In this document: piece after piece, positions 45,867 through 54,330 of the stretch
Position numbering within the stretch: position 1 is the stretch's first letter
How the letters are laid out: every line of letters begins with the position of its first letter
Assembly: GCA_009691855.1 (NCBI GenBank)
Contig: SIAI01000006.1
Coordinates: 81,077-145,076 of the forward strand
Length of the DNA: 64,000 nucleotides
Direction: 5' to 3'
DNA from: Planctomycetota bacterium
Lineage (GTDB): Bacteria > Planctomycetota > UBA1135 > GCA-002686595
The notes under the pieces: model-generated
The model's database searches: none
The model's input: the letters and a program-made list of their open reading frames with translations, nothing else
What the model was told of the DNA's origin: nothing
Translations under genes and position numbers: made by a program

Positions 45867-46886
45867 TCAGACGTGGTGCACGGGCCCGCTGCCCTCGGCC
45901 GCGGCCAGCAGCGTGCGGCGCACGTAGACCGGCACCATCTCGCGCCGGTAGTCGGCGTCGCCGGGGATGTTGTCGAGCGGGTGACACTGCTTCTGCGCGA
46001 GCGCCCCGGCCTCCTGCAGCGCCGCCTCGAAGTCCGCCGTGCCCGGGCGCGTGCCGAGCAGCACCTCGGCCGCTTTCTTGAGGCGCAGCGGGCGCGCCTG
46101 CAGCGCCACCGCGCACAGCGCGGCGCTCGCCACCGTGCCGTCTGCGGAGAGGTCCAGGCGCGCGGCGATGCCGAGCAGCGGGAAGTCGATCGAGCCGCGC
46201 TCGCGCAGCTTGCCGTAGGCGCCGCGGTGGCCGGCGGGCGTGGCCGGCACGCGCACCTCGACCAGGATTTCGCCGCGCACGGTCTTGTTGTAGATGCCGT
46301 CGGCGCTGTAGAGCGCGTCGATCGCGATCCGGCGCGCTCCCGCGGGGCCGTGGAAGACGAGCTCGGCGTCGAGCGACAGCAGCGCCGGCGCGGTGTCGTT
46401 GCTGGCCGCGGCCACGCATTTCGCGCCGCCGGCCACGACGTGGCACGCGCTGCCGTCCTTCTTGAGGCAGAAGCCCAGCGCTTGGCGCCAGAAGTAGGTC
46501 TGGTTGTACCACTGGCAGCGCGTGTCGAGCATCACGTTGCCGCCCAGCGTGCCCATGCGCCGCAGCTGCGGTCCGGCGACGAGCCCGGCTGCTTGCGCGA
46601 GGGCCGGCGCGCGCGCGCGCACGCGCTCGTCCTGCGCCAGCGCCTCGAGCGTGGTCAGCGCGCCGAGCACCAGCGCGCCGTCGGCCTCTTGGCGCACGCC
46701 GCGCAGTTCGGCCACCTTCGCAAGCGAGATCACGACCTTGGGCGTGAACAGCTCGTGCTTCATGTTGGGCACGAGGTCCGTGCCGCCGGCGACGAGCTGT
46801 GCCTCCTCGCCGTGCTCAACGAGCAGCGCGCAGGCCTCGTCCAGGGTGCGCGGCTGGGCCAGCTCGAACTGCGGCAGCCTCAGCAC
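45867..46886 (-). CDS. molybdenum hydroxylase FAD subunit, 4-hydroxybenzoyl-CoA reductase beta-like
   Basis: 339 residues. FAD-binding VAGGTDLVPNMKHELF and GTLGGNVMLDTRC. Four Cys (124, 140, 148, 157) lie in an insert containing CQWYNQTYFWRQALGFC and CHVVAGGAKC. This insert with spacing 16, 8, 9 is, from memory, that of 4-hydroxybenzoyl-CoA reductase beta subunits, which bind an extra 4Fe-4S cluster. Third gene of the operon, overlapping the Mo subunit by 7 bases. The specific substrate is not proven. Confidence 0.82.
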   Translation of the reverse strand: MLRLPQFELAQPRTLDEACALLVEHGEEAQLVAGGTDLVPNMKHELFTPKVVISLAKVAELRGVRQEADGALVLGALTTLEALAQDERVRARAPALAQAAGLVAGPQLRRMGTLGGNVMLDTRCQWYNQTYFWRQALGFCLKKDGSACHVVAGGAKCVAAASNDTAPALLSLDAELVFHGPAGARRIAIDALYSADGIYNKTVRGEILVEVRVPATPAGHRGAYGKLRERGSIDFPLLGIAARLDLSADGTVASAALCAVALQARPLRLKKAAEVLLGTRPGTADFEAALQEAGALAQKQCHPLDNIPGDADYRREMVPVYVRRTLLAAAEGSGPVHHV

Positions 46887-49282
46887 GACGGCTCCGCCTC
46901 GCTGGCCACGCGCGCGGGGCGCACGCTCGATCCACCACGACCCGCCGTAGCCTGCTCGCGCAGCGCGCGCAACACCTTGGCCGGCGTGAACGGCAACGCG
47001 CGCAGGCGGATCCCGAGCGCGTCGAAGACCGCGTTCGAGATGGCCGGGATGGAGGGGTGCAGCGGGCCCTCGCCGGCTTCCTTGGCCCCGTAGGGTCCCT
47101 CGGGATCAAGGCTCTCGACGATCAGCGCGTGCAGCTCGGGCGTGTCGACCGCAGTGGGGATGCGGTAGTCGAGCAGCGACGGCCCGGCGTGCAACCCGAA
47201 ACGGTTGACCTTATGGTCCTCCATGAGCGCCTCGGCGAGGCCCATGTACGCCGAGCCTTCCATCTGCCCAGCGACCAGCATCGGGTTCAGCGCGCGCCCG
47301 CAGTCGTGTGCGATCCAGCAGTTGGCGACCGTGATGCGTCCGGTCTCCTCGTCGACCTCGACCTCGACCACGTGCGCGGTGAAGGAGTAGGCGGGCGAGG
47401 CGCCGATCGTGCCGCCGCGGTAGTCGCCGCCGAGCTTGGGCGTGTTGTAGGCGCCGGTCGCTCCCAGCGTGTCGAAGCGTGCCTCGGTCAGCTGGAAGGC
47501 CTCGCGCATCGTCAGCGTACGCGCCGCGCCGCGCTCGAAGGCGCGGCCGTTGCCGAGGCCGATGCGCGCCTCGTCCACCTCCCAGTGCTCGGCCAGCGCG
47601 GCGACGAGCTGCACGCGCAGCTTGCGGCAGGCGTCGATCAGCGCGTTGCCGACCATGAAGGTGACGCGCGAGGAGTAGGCCCCGAGGTCCACGGGACAGA
47701 GGTCCGTGTCGGCCGCGACCACGCGCACGTCGGCGGGATCGAGGCCCAGCTCCTCGGCCACGATCGTGCGCGCGATCGAGTTCGAGCCCTGGCCGATGTC
47801 GTTGCCGCCGGTGAACACGGTGACCAGGCCCGAGCGGTCGAGCTTGAGCTGCACGCCGGCCTGCGGCATCGGGTTCGGGTACACGGGGTAGTTCGTGCCC
47901 GTGATGTACATCGAGCCGGCCACGCCCAGGCCGCGCCCGCGCGGCAGCTTGCCGCGGCGCGCCTTCCACTGCGAGGCGCGCTCGACCTCGTCGAGGCACT
48001 GCAGGAAGCCGTTCGAGGTCACGCGCTGGCCGTTGACGGTCTTGACGTTCTCGCCCTGGAAATTGATCCGGCGCAGTTCGAGCGGGTCGAGGGCCAGCTT
48101 CTCCGCCAGCTGGTCGAGCTGCACCTCGAAGGCGAAGCGCGGCTGCACCGAGCCGTGCCCGCGCTTCGGCCCGCAGGGCGGCTTGTTGGTGAAGACGCGC
48201 GTGGAGTCGAAGCGGTAGGCGGGAAAGTGATAGGGTCCGGTGAGCAGCTGGCCCGAGTAGTAGGTCGTGACCAGGCCGAAGGAGGAGTAGGAACCGCCGT
48301 CGATCAGGATCTTGGCGTCCACCGCCGTGAGCTTGCCGTCGCGCCGTGCGCCGGTGCGGTAGGCGAGCTTCATCGGGTGGCGCCCGCGGTGCGCGTAGAA
48401 GACCTCCTCGCGCGTCCACAGGCACTTCACCGGGCGACCGGTGAGCATGGCCAGCTTGGCGACCACGAACTCCAGCGCGAAGGGGTCGCTCTTGCCGCCG
48501 AAGGCACCGCCCAGGCACGGCTGGATCACGCGCACGCGCGCTTCGGGCAGCTCCAGCACTTGTGCCAGGGCCTTCTGCACGTAGTGCGTGATCTGCGTCG
48601 AGGACCACACCGTCAGCACGCCGTCCGGCGCGAACTGCGCCAGCGCGCAATGCGGCTCGATCGGCGTGTGCGTCGTGCCGTGGAACTCGTAGTCGTCGGC
48701 CACGACCACGTCCGCGCCGGCCAGGGCCGCGTCCACGTCGCCGAACTCGAGGCGCACGTGCTTGGAGACGTTGCCCTTGTGCTCCTTCAGCTTCTGCTCT
48801 GGCGTCTGCTCGTGGATCTGCGGCTCGGGGGTGCGCAGCGCCTCCTCTGGATCCAGGAACGCGCGCAGCGGCTCGTAGTCCACGCGGATGAGCTTGAGCG
48901 CGGCGTTGGCCGTGTCCTCGTCCACCGCGGCCACCGCCGCGACCTCGTCGCCGATGAAGCGCACTTTGTCGAGCGCCAGCGCGTTCTCGTCCGGCGTCCA
49001 GGGGATCACGCCGTACTTGACCGGCATGCACTCACCCGTGATCACCGCGTGCACGCCGGGCAACGCCTGCGCGGCGCGCGTGTCGATCGCGCGGATCTTC
49101 GCGTGCGCGTGCGGGCTGCGCAGGATCTTGGCGTGCAGCATGTTCGCCAGCACGAGATCGTCGGTGTACAGCGCCGCGCCGATGGCCTTGGACAGGCCGT
49201 CGATCTTGCGCTGCGCCTTGCCCACCAGGCGGAAGCCCTCGGGCCACGGCGCGCCGGGGCCACGCACGTCGCGCGCGCTCAT
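46880..49282 (-). CDS. molybdenum hydroxylase Mo-cofactor subunit
   Basis: 800 residues. ATG 49282 overlaps the 2Fe-2S gene stop (ATGA). The protein has FRLVGKAQRKIDGLSKAIGAALYTDD, then LGGAFGGKSDPFALE, FTGGNDIGQGSNSIARTIVAEEL (molybdopterin contact), AYSSRVTFMVGNA, and the late GPYGAKEAGEGPLHPSIPAISNAVFD with the catalytic Glu (KEAGEG). It is the xanthine-oxidase-family catalytic subunit. Fits the 4-hydroxybenzoyl-CoA reductase alpha subunit, but aldehyde or carbon-monoxide relatives are not excluded. Confidence 0.88.
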   Translation of the reverse strand: MSARDVRGPGAPWPEGFRLVGKAQRKIDGLSKAIGAALYTDDLVLANMLHAKILRSPHAHAKIRAIDTRAAQALPGVHAVITGECMPVKYGVIPWTPDENALALDKVRFIGDEVAAVAAVDEDTANAALKLIRVDYEPLRAFLDPEEALRTPEPQIHEQTPEQKLKEHKGNVSKHVRLEFGDVDAALAGADVVVADDYEFHGTTHTPIEPHCALAQFAPDGVLTVWSSTQITHYVQKALAQVLELPEARVRVIQPCLGGAFGGKSDPFALEFVVAKLAMLTGRPVKCLWTREEVFYAHRGRHPMKLAYRTGARRDGKLTAVDAKILIDGGSYSSFGLVTTYYSGQLLTGPYHFPAYRFDSTRVFTNKPPCGPKRGHGSVQPRFAFEVQLDQLAEKLALDPLELRRINFQGENVKTVNGQRVTSNGFLQCLDEVERASQWKARRGKLPRGRGLGVAGSMYITGTNYPVYPNPMPQAGVQLKLDRSGLVTVFTGGNDIGQGSNSIARTIVAEELGLDPADVRVVAADTDLCPVDLGAYSSRVTFMVGNALIDACRKLRVQLVAALAEHWEVDEARIGLGNGRAFERGAARTLTMREAFQLTEARFDTLGATGAYNTPKLGGDYRGGTIGASPAYSFTAHVVEVEVDEETGRITVANCWIAHDCGRALNPMLVAGQMEGSAYMGLAEALMEDHKVNRFGLHAGPSLLDYRIPTAVDTPELHALIVESLDPEGPYGAKEAGEGPLHPSIPAISNAVFDALGIRLRALPFTPAKVLRALREQATAGRGGSSVRPARVASEAEPSC

Positions 49283-49839
49283 GCGCCCGGCTCCGCGGGC
49301 GCCGCGAGCTTCCACGGGTTCGTACCCGGAGCCCAGGCCGGCGCGCAGGGCTCGACGCCGAGCGACTCGGCGATGGCCAGCTCGATCGCCTGCACGATCT
49401 GCGTGTAGCCCGTGCAGCGGCACAGGTTGCCGGACAGCGCGGCGCGGATTTCGGGCCGCGTCGGCTGCGCGTTCCGGTTCAGCAGCGCGCGCGCTGAGAG
49501 GATCATCCCCGGCTGGCAGAAGCCGCACTGCAGCGCGCCGCAGCGATCGAAGGCGGCCTGCACCGGATCCGGGCCCGTGCCGCCGGCGGCGAGGTGCGCG
49601 GGCATCAGGCCCTCGATGGTTGTGATGGGCTTTTCGCCGCAGCTCGCGGCCAGCGTGAGGCAGCCGAGCACGGGCTGGCCTTCCACGAGCACGGTGCAAG
49701 CGCCACAATCGCCCTTGTCACATCCCTGTTTGGATCCGGTGAGCCCGAGGCGGTAGCGCAGGACCTCCAGCAAGGTCCAGTGGTCCGGCGCGGCGAGCTC
49801 CACGCGGTCGCCGTTTACATGCAGGGAGAGGACGCGCAT
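49279..49839 (-). CDS. molybdenum hydroxylase 2Fe-2S subunit
   Basis: 186 residues. ATG 49839. The N-terminal ferredoxin domain has GCDKGDCGACTVLVEGQPVLGC and the C-terminal domain has CGFCQPGMILSARAL and LCRCTGYTQIVQAI, giving two 2Fe-2S clusters. Standard length for this family. First gene of the operon; its start is only 18 bases from the divergent start of 49858, so the promoters must overlap coding sequence. Confidence 0.92.
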   Translation of the reverse strand: MRVLSLHVNGDRVELAAPDHWTLLEVLRYRLGLTGSKQGCDKGDCGACTVLVEGQPVLGCLTLAASCGEKPITTIEGLMPAHLAAGGTGPDPVQAAFDRCGALQCGFCQPGMILSARALLNRNAQPTRPEIRAALSGNLCRCTGYTQIVQAIELAIAESLGVEPCAPAWAPGTNPWKLAAPAEPGA

Positions 49840-49857
49840 CCTCTCGGATTCTCCACC

Positions 49858-51132
49858 ATGTCCCGACGGCGAACAAGCCCGCGCGCGGCCCAGCCGGGCC
49901 CGGGAGCGAGCGCGGGGGCGACGCCGGCGGAACGGATCGAGGAAGCCATCCGCCAGGTCTTCGCGCCGCACCTCCTGCGGCCACGCGGCGCGCTCTTCGC
50001 CCAGGCCTGGCGCAAGACCCTGCGGCTCTTGCGGCCCCTGGGCGCCGTCTCGCAGGGCAACCGCGTGCGCGTGCTGATCGATGGCGACGAGGTCTTCGAG
50101 GCCATGTGGGCCGCCATCGCCGCGGCCGAGCGCAGCGTGGTGCTGACCACCTACATCCTCGAACCGGATCGGGTGGGGGAGCGCACCCTGGCCGAGCTAG
50201 AACGCGCCGCCGCGCGCGGTTGCCGCGTGCTGGTGGTGCTCGATTCCTTCGGCTCGCACCGCGTGGCGGACGAGCGCCTGAGCGCCCTGCGCGCGGCGGG
50301 CGCCACGGTGATCGCCTTCAACCCGATCGTGCGCTGGAGCGCGCCGCTCTCACGCTTGGTGCGCAACCACCGCAAGATCCTGGTGCTCGACGGACGCCTG
50401 GCCTTCTGCGGCGGCATGAACCTGGCCGAGGAGTACGCCGGCACGTGCCACGGCTCGGGATTGTTCCGCGACACGCAGCTCGTGCTGGAGGGACCGTGCG
50501 CGCGCGACCTGGCGGAGCTGGTGGAGCGCGAGGCGAGCGCGGGCCCCGTGACCCGCGCGCACGGGACGATCGACTCGCAGGGCCTCGGCAGCCTTGTGCT
50601 GATCCTCGAGTCGCATGTGCGCCGCCAGCGGCGTCAGATCCAGAAGGCGCTGCGCCTCACGCTGGGGCGCACGCTCGAGCGCTGCTATCTCACCTCGCCG
50701 TACTTCGTCCCGCCGCAGCGCCTGAAGACCGCCCTGGTGCACGCGGCGCGGCGCGGCGTGGACGTGCGCGTGCTCACCGCCGGACGCTCGGACGTGCCCA
50801 TCGTGCGCCTGGCGAGCCAGCACCTGTACGGGCACCTCTTGCGCGCGGGCGTGCGCATCTTCGAGCTCGAGGCGCGCGTGCTGCACGCCAAGACCGTCAC
50901 CATCGACGGCGTGTACGCCTCGGTGGGCTCGTTCAACCTCGACTACTGGTCCGACCGCCGCAACCTCGAGGTCTCGGTCAGCGTCCTCGACCGCGGCGCT
51001 GCCGGCGAGCTCGAGCAGCAGTTCCTGCGCGACCTCGAGGGCGCGCAGGAGGTGCGCCTGGAGCGCTGGATGAAGCGCTCACGGTTCGCACGCATGGCCG
51101 GATGGTTGGCGTATCAGCTGCTGCGGATCTGA
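49858..51132 (+). CDS. cardiolipin synthase / phospholipase D-family protein
   Basis: 424 residues. Two HKD motifs: NHRKILVLDGRLAFCGGMN and LHAKTVTIDGVYASVGSFN. The first half starts after a Ser/Arg-rich tail of about 25 residues, with RVLIDGDEVFEAMWAAIAAA. Cardiolipin synthase joins two phosphatidylglycerols. There is no N-terminal membrane pair as in the ClsA type, so it resembles ClsB-like soluble enzymes. It is divergent from the 2Fe-2S gene. Confidence 0.85.
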   Translation: MSRRRTSPRAAQPGPGASAGATPAERIEEAIRQVFAPHLLRPRGALFAQAWRKTLRLLRPLGAVSQGNRVRVLIDGDEVFEAMWAAIAAAERSVVLTTYILEPDRVGERTLAELERAAARGCRVLVVLDSFGSHRVADERLSALRAAGATVIAFNPIVRWSAPLSRLVRNHRKILVLDGRLAFCGGMNLAEEYAGTCHGSGLFRDTQLVLEGPCARDLAELVEREASAGPVTRAHGTIDSQGLGSLVLILESHVRRQRRQIQKALRLTLGRTLERCYLTSPYFVPPQRLKTALVHAARRGVDVRVLTAGRSDVPIVRLASQHLYGHLLRAGVRIFELEARVLHAKTVTIDGVYASVGSFNLDYWSDRRNLEVSVSVLDRGAAGELEQQFLRDLEGAQEVRLERWMKRSRFARMAGWLAYQLLRI

Positions 51133-51138
51133 GCGCTA

Positions 51139-52371
51139 TCAACGCTTCTCGCTGCTCACCACGCGCCCGTCGATCACCACGCCCACGCAGTGGGTCGTGT
51201 ACTCGAACGGATCGCCGTCGTAGAGCGCGAGGTCGCCGTCCTTGCCGACCTCGAGCGAGCCGACGCGCTGCTCGATGCCCAGCAGGCGCGCGGCATCGAG
51301 CGTGATCAGGCCCAGCGCGTCGTCGAAGGAGAGGCCGTAGGCCGCGGCCTCGGCGGCCTCGAACAGCACCACGCGCGCGCGCGGCACGTAGCTCTCGTAG
51401 CCGCCCTGCAGCGCCACCTGGATCCCGGCCTTCTTCAGCGCGCCGGGCGTTTCGAGCGACAGGTTCTCGGTCTCGCCGACGGCGCGGAACATGGTCGGGT
51501 GCACGATCACCGGCACCTGGGCGGCGCGGATCGCGTCCAGCACCAGGGGTGCCTCGGCGGCGCCGTCGAGCACGAGGTGGAAGTCGAATTCCTTGGCCAG
51601 GCGCAGGGCCGTGGCGATGTCCTGGGCACGCTGCGCGGTCACGAGCAGCGGCACCTTGCCCTCCAGCACCAGCGCCAGCGTCTCGCGCCGCAGATCGCGC
51701 TCGAGCGGTTCCTTCTCCTCCACGGCGCGCGCGCGCTTCGCCATCCAGCTCTGGGTCTTGACCAGCTCTTCGCGCAGCAGGGCCGCGGCCTTGGCGCGCG
51801 TGCCCGGTTGGGCCTTGTCGTCTTCCGAGGTCGCGCCCTCGCCCAGCGTGGCGGCGACCATGGCCAGCGGCTGCAGCACGGCCTCGTCCAGCGTTTCGCC
51901 GCGCAGCTTGACGATCATGGTCTGGCCCGAGATCACCGCGCCTGGCGCGTGCCCGGTGTGCACGGTGGTCACGCCGAAGCCGCGCACCCATTCGATCAGC
52001 GGCTCGCGCGCGTTGTAGGCATCGATGGCGCGTAGCTCGGGCTGCAGCGCGCTGGAGCGCTCGAGCTCGTCCTTGTCGTGGGCGTAATTCAGCCAACCCG
52101 CCAGGCCCAGCGAACTGTGCGCGTCGATCAGGCCCGGCGTCACCACCGCAGCCTCGAGCACCTGCACGCCGGCGGGGAGCGCGACCTCGCTGGCGCGTCC
52201 GACGGCGGCGATCTTGCCGCCGCGCACCAGCACCACGCCGTCCTCGATGCGCGCGCCGCCCATGGTGTGCACGATGCGTCCGCGCACGGCCAGGTCTTGG
52301 GCGAACGCGGCCGAGGCCAGCGCGAACACGCTCAGCAGGACGCTCGGCAGGAGACGGGTGGCGAGCCTCAT
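51139..52371 (-). CDS. exported amidohydrolase-like protein, first HxH motif lost
   Basis: 410 residues with a signal peptide (LLPSVLLSVFALASAAFAQ). ATG 52371 overlaps the upstream amidohydrolase gene by 4 bases. Fold: VRGRIVHTMGGARIEDGVVLV, then TPGLIDAHSSLGLAGWLN, where the usual H-x-H reads H-S-S, then VPVIVHPTM and RVGSLEVGKDGDLALYDGDP. Loss of the second His makes a standard metal site unlikely; such members are known in amidohydrolase groups, so function is unclear. Likely co-transcribed with 52368-53684. Confidence 0.8.
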   Translation of the reverse strand: MRLATRLLPSVLLSVFALASAAFAQDLAVRGRIVHTMGGARIEDGVVLVRGGKIAAVGRASEVALPAGVQVLEAAVVTPGLIDAHSSLGLAGWLNYAHDKDELERSSALQPELRAIDAYNAREPLIEWVRGFGVTTVHTGHAPGAVISGQTMIVKLRGETLDEAVLQPLAMVAATLGEGATSEDDKAQPGTRAKAAALLREELVKTQSWMAKRARAVEEKEPLERDLRRETLALVLEGKVPLLVTAQRAQDIATALRLAKEFDFHLVLDGAAEAPLVLDAIRAAQVPVIVHPTMFRAVGETENLSLETPGALKKAGIQVALQGGYESYVPRARVVLFEAAEAAAYGLSFDDALGLITLDAARLLGIEQRVGSLEVGKDGDLALYDGDPFEYTTHCVGVVIDGRVVSSEKR

Positions 52372-53684
52372 CGAACCTCTTCCTCCTCGCCCTCGCAGCA
52401 CGACAGCGCGCGCGGGCTGCCGGCCCCGACGCCGCCCACCGCGAACAGGCGGTCGCGCGGATCGTTGAGGTCGAACACCTTCTGGCCCTCGACCCAGGTC
52501 TCGAGCACGTGCGCGTACACCGACAGCGGGTCGCCGTCGAGGATGACGAAGTCGGCGTCCTTGCCGACCTCCAGGCTGCCCACGCGAGTCGCCAGGTCGA
52601 GCATGCGCGCGCCGGCCAGCGTGACCCCGGCCAGGGCCTTGTCGCGCGCCAAGCCCGCGCGCGCCGCCAGCGCCGCCGAGCGCAGGAACAGACGCGAGTC
52701 GGTGATCGGGTCGTCGGTGTGGAAGCAAACGTCCACGCCGGCCTCGCTCAGCACGCGCGCGCTCTCCCAGCGCATGTCGCGCGCCTCGAGCTTGCCGCCC
52801 GGGCTGTCGATCACGATCAGCGAGCAGGGCACCTTGGCGGCGGCGATCTCGTCGGCCACCTTCCAGGCGTCGCTCACATGGTGCAGCACGACGCGGAAGC
52901 CGAACTCCTCGCGCAGGCGCAGCACGGTCAAGATGTCGTCGTGACGGTGCGTATGGTGGTGCACCATGCGCTTCCCGGAGAGGACCTCGCCCAGCGCTTC
53001 GAGGCCGAGGTCGCGTTCGGGCTGCTTCTTGGGATCGGGGTCGGCCAGCTTGCGCGCGTACTCCTGCGCGGCGACGTACTTCTCGCGCACCAGCGCGGCC
53101 GATTTGGCGCGCGTGCCGGGGAAGGGCGGATCGCGGCGCGAGTTCGTGCCGTTGGCCATCTTGATCCCGCCGGCCGGTGTGCCGTCGGGGTTGCGCATGG
53201 CGAGCTCCTCGATCGTGTGCCCCTTGCGCAGCTTGATGTAGGCCGTCTGGCCCGAGAGCAGGTGCCCCGACCCCGGCATGACGTTCACGGTTGTGATCCC
53301 ACCGGCGCGCGCGCGGGCCAGCGACGGATCGAGCACGTCGATCGAGTCCAGCACGCGCACCTCGGGCTGCAGCGGCTGCGAGCGATCGCCGCCATCGACC
53401 GCGCCGATGTGGCTGTGCGTGTCCACCAGGCCGGGCAGGATCGTGCGCCCGCTGACGTCATGGATCACGGCTCCCGCCGGCACCGGCGTGCGCTCGAGCG
53501 GACCGACGTAGGCGATCACGCCGTCGCGCACCACCAGGATGCCGTTCTCGATCTCGGCCCCTGCCAGCGTGACCAGGCGCGCGCCCACGAAAGCCTGCGG
53601 AGCGGCGCCGTCCTGCGCGCGCTCCTGGGCCAGAGCGTGCAGCGGGACGGCCAGGAGCACGGCGGCGAGGAGCGCGGTCTGCAT
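52368..53684 (-). CDS. exported amidohydrolase (metal-dependent hydrolase)
   Basis: 438 residues. Signal peptide LLAAVLLAVPLHALAQ. Metal site intact: ILPGLVDTHSHIGAVDGG, VVLHHVSDAWKVADEIAAA and VCFHTDDPITDSRLFL. It ends VGSLEVGKDADFVILDGDP as in imidazolonepropionase-like enzymes. A TAGAAT hexamer lies 11 bases before the ATG. It overlaps the following paralogue by 4 bases. Substrate unknown, probably a cyclic amide or peptide outside the cytoplasm. Confidence 0.87.
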   Translation of the reverse strand: MQTALLAAVLLAVPLHALAQERAQDGAAPQAFVGARLVTLAGAEIENGILVVRDGVIAYVGPLERTPVPAGAVIHDVSGRTILPGLVDTHSHIGAVDGGDRSQPLQPEVRVLDSIDVLDPSLARARAGGITTVNVMPGSGHLLSGQTAYIKLRKGHTIEELAMRNPDGTPAGGIKMANGTNSRRDPPFPGTRAKSAALVREKYVAAQEYARKLADPDPKKQPERDLGLEALGEVLSGKRMVHHHTHRHDDILTVLRLREEFGFRVVLHHVSDAWKVADEIAAAKVPCSLIVIDSPGGKLEARDMRWESARVLSEAGVDVCFHTDDPITDSRLFLRSAALAARAGLARDKALAGVTLAGARMLDLATRVGSLEVGKDADFVILDGDPLSVYAHVLETWVEGQKVFDLNDPRDRLFAVGGVGAGSPRALSCCEGEEEEVR

Positions 53685-53695
53685 CGGCGCGCCGG

Positions 53696-53701
53696 ATTCT
53701 A
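53696..53701 (-). promoter_or_regulatory. putative -10 element for the amidohydrolases (leaderless type)
   Basis: TAGAAT on the minus strand lies 11 bases before ATG 53684, with no Shine-Dalgarno sequence. Confidence 0.3.
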
Positions 53702-53721
53702 CGCATCCAGCGCGGGTGTGC

Positions 53722-54330
53722 CTACCAGAGCTGCTCGAGCGCGCGCGAGAGTTCGTCCGCGGCTTGCTCGGCCTCGGCGTCGCTCGGTGCTGCCGCGGCC
53801 GGGAACTCGAGGTACACGGAAGCCACGTCGGGCCGGAAGCCGCGTAGCGAGCTCAGGCGCGAGCCGAGCTGGCGCCACTCGAGCTGGTCCTCGTCGGGAC
53901 CCGGACGCTCGAGCCAGTGCACCACGCGGATGGTCTCGCCCTCGCGCTCGAAGAGCCGCGACCAGGGGCGATGGGCCTCGACCAGGCGCCGCGCCTCGAG
54001 CTCCTGCCAGCCGAGAGCGGCGTAGCACTTCTCGACGTCGTGCGGACGCCCGCTCCAGCGCTGGGCGCGCGCGTAGTAGGCCACGAACAGGCGTCCCTCG
54101 GCGCCGCGCGCGTCCAGCACGCGGCGGAAGGCGTAGCGCTCGGGCGGCTGCGTGCCCAGGCTTCCGGGTTCGAGCGGGATCTCCTCCAGGACCTCCAGCG
54201 TGCCGATGTGCGCCGGCAGGAGCGCGAGGTCCGGCGCCACGGCCGCGCCCAGGTAGCCGCGCTCGACCAGGAAGGTGAAGCCCGCACCCGCGAACAGCGC
54301 CAGCCAGGCGGCGCTCGTGAGCAGCCTCAT
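53722..54330 (-). CDS. EpsI-like exosortase-associated protein
   Basis: 202 residues. One N-terminal membrane segment (TSAAWLALFAGAGFTFLV). The EpsI-type region has FVAYYARAQRWSGRPHDVEKCYAALGW, including the H-D-x-E-x-C block of exosortase-associated EpsI domains, then IRVVHWLERPG. It overlaps the exosortase gene by 4 bases. In PEP-CTERM systems such proteins accompany the exosortase. It is co-transcribed with the two upstream genes. Confidence 0.82.
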   Translation of the reverse strand: MRLLTSAAWLALFAGAGFTFLVERGYLGAAVAPDLALLPAHIGTLEVLEEIPLEPGSLGTQPPERYAFRRVLDARGAEGRLFVAYYARAQRWSGRPHDVEKCYAALGWQELEARRLVEAHRPWSRLFEREGETIRVVHWLERPGPDEDQLEWRQLGSRLSSLRGFRPDVASVYLEFPAAAAPSDAEAEQAADELSRALEQLW

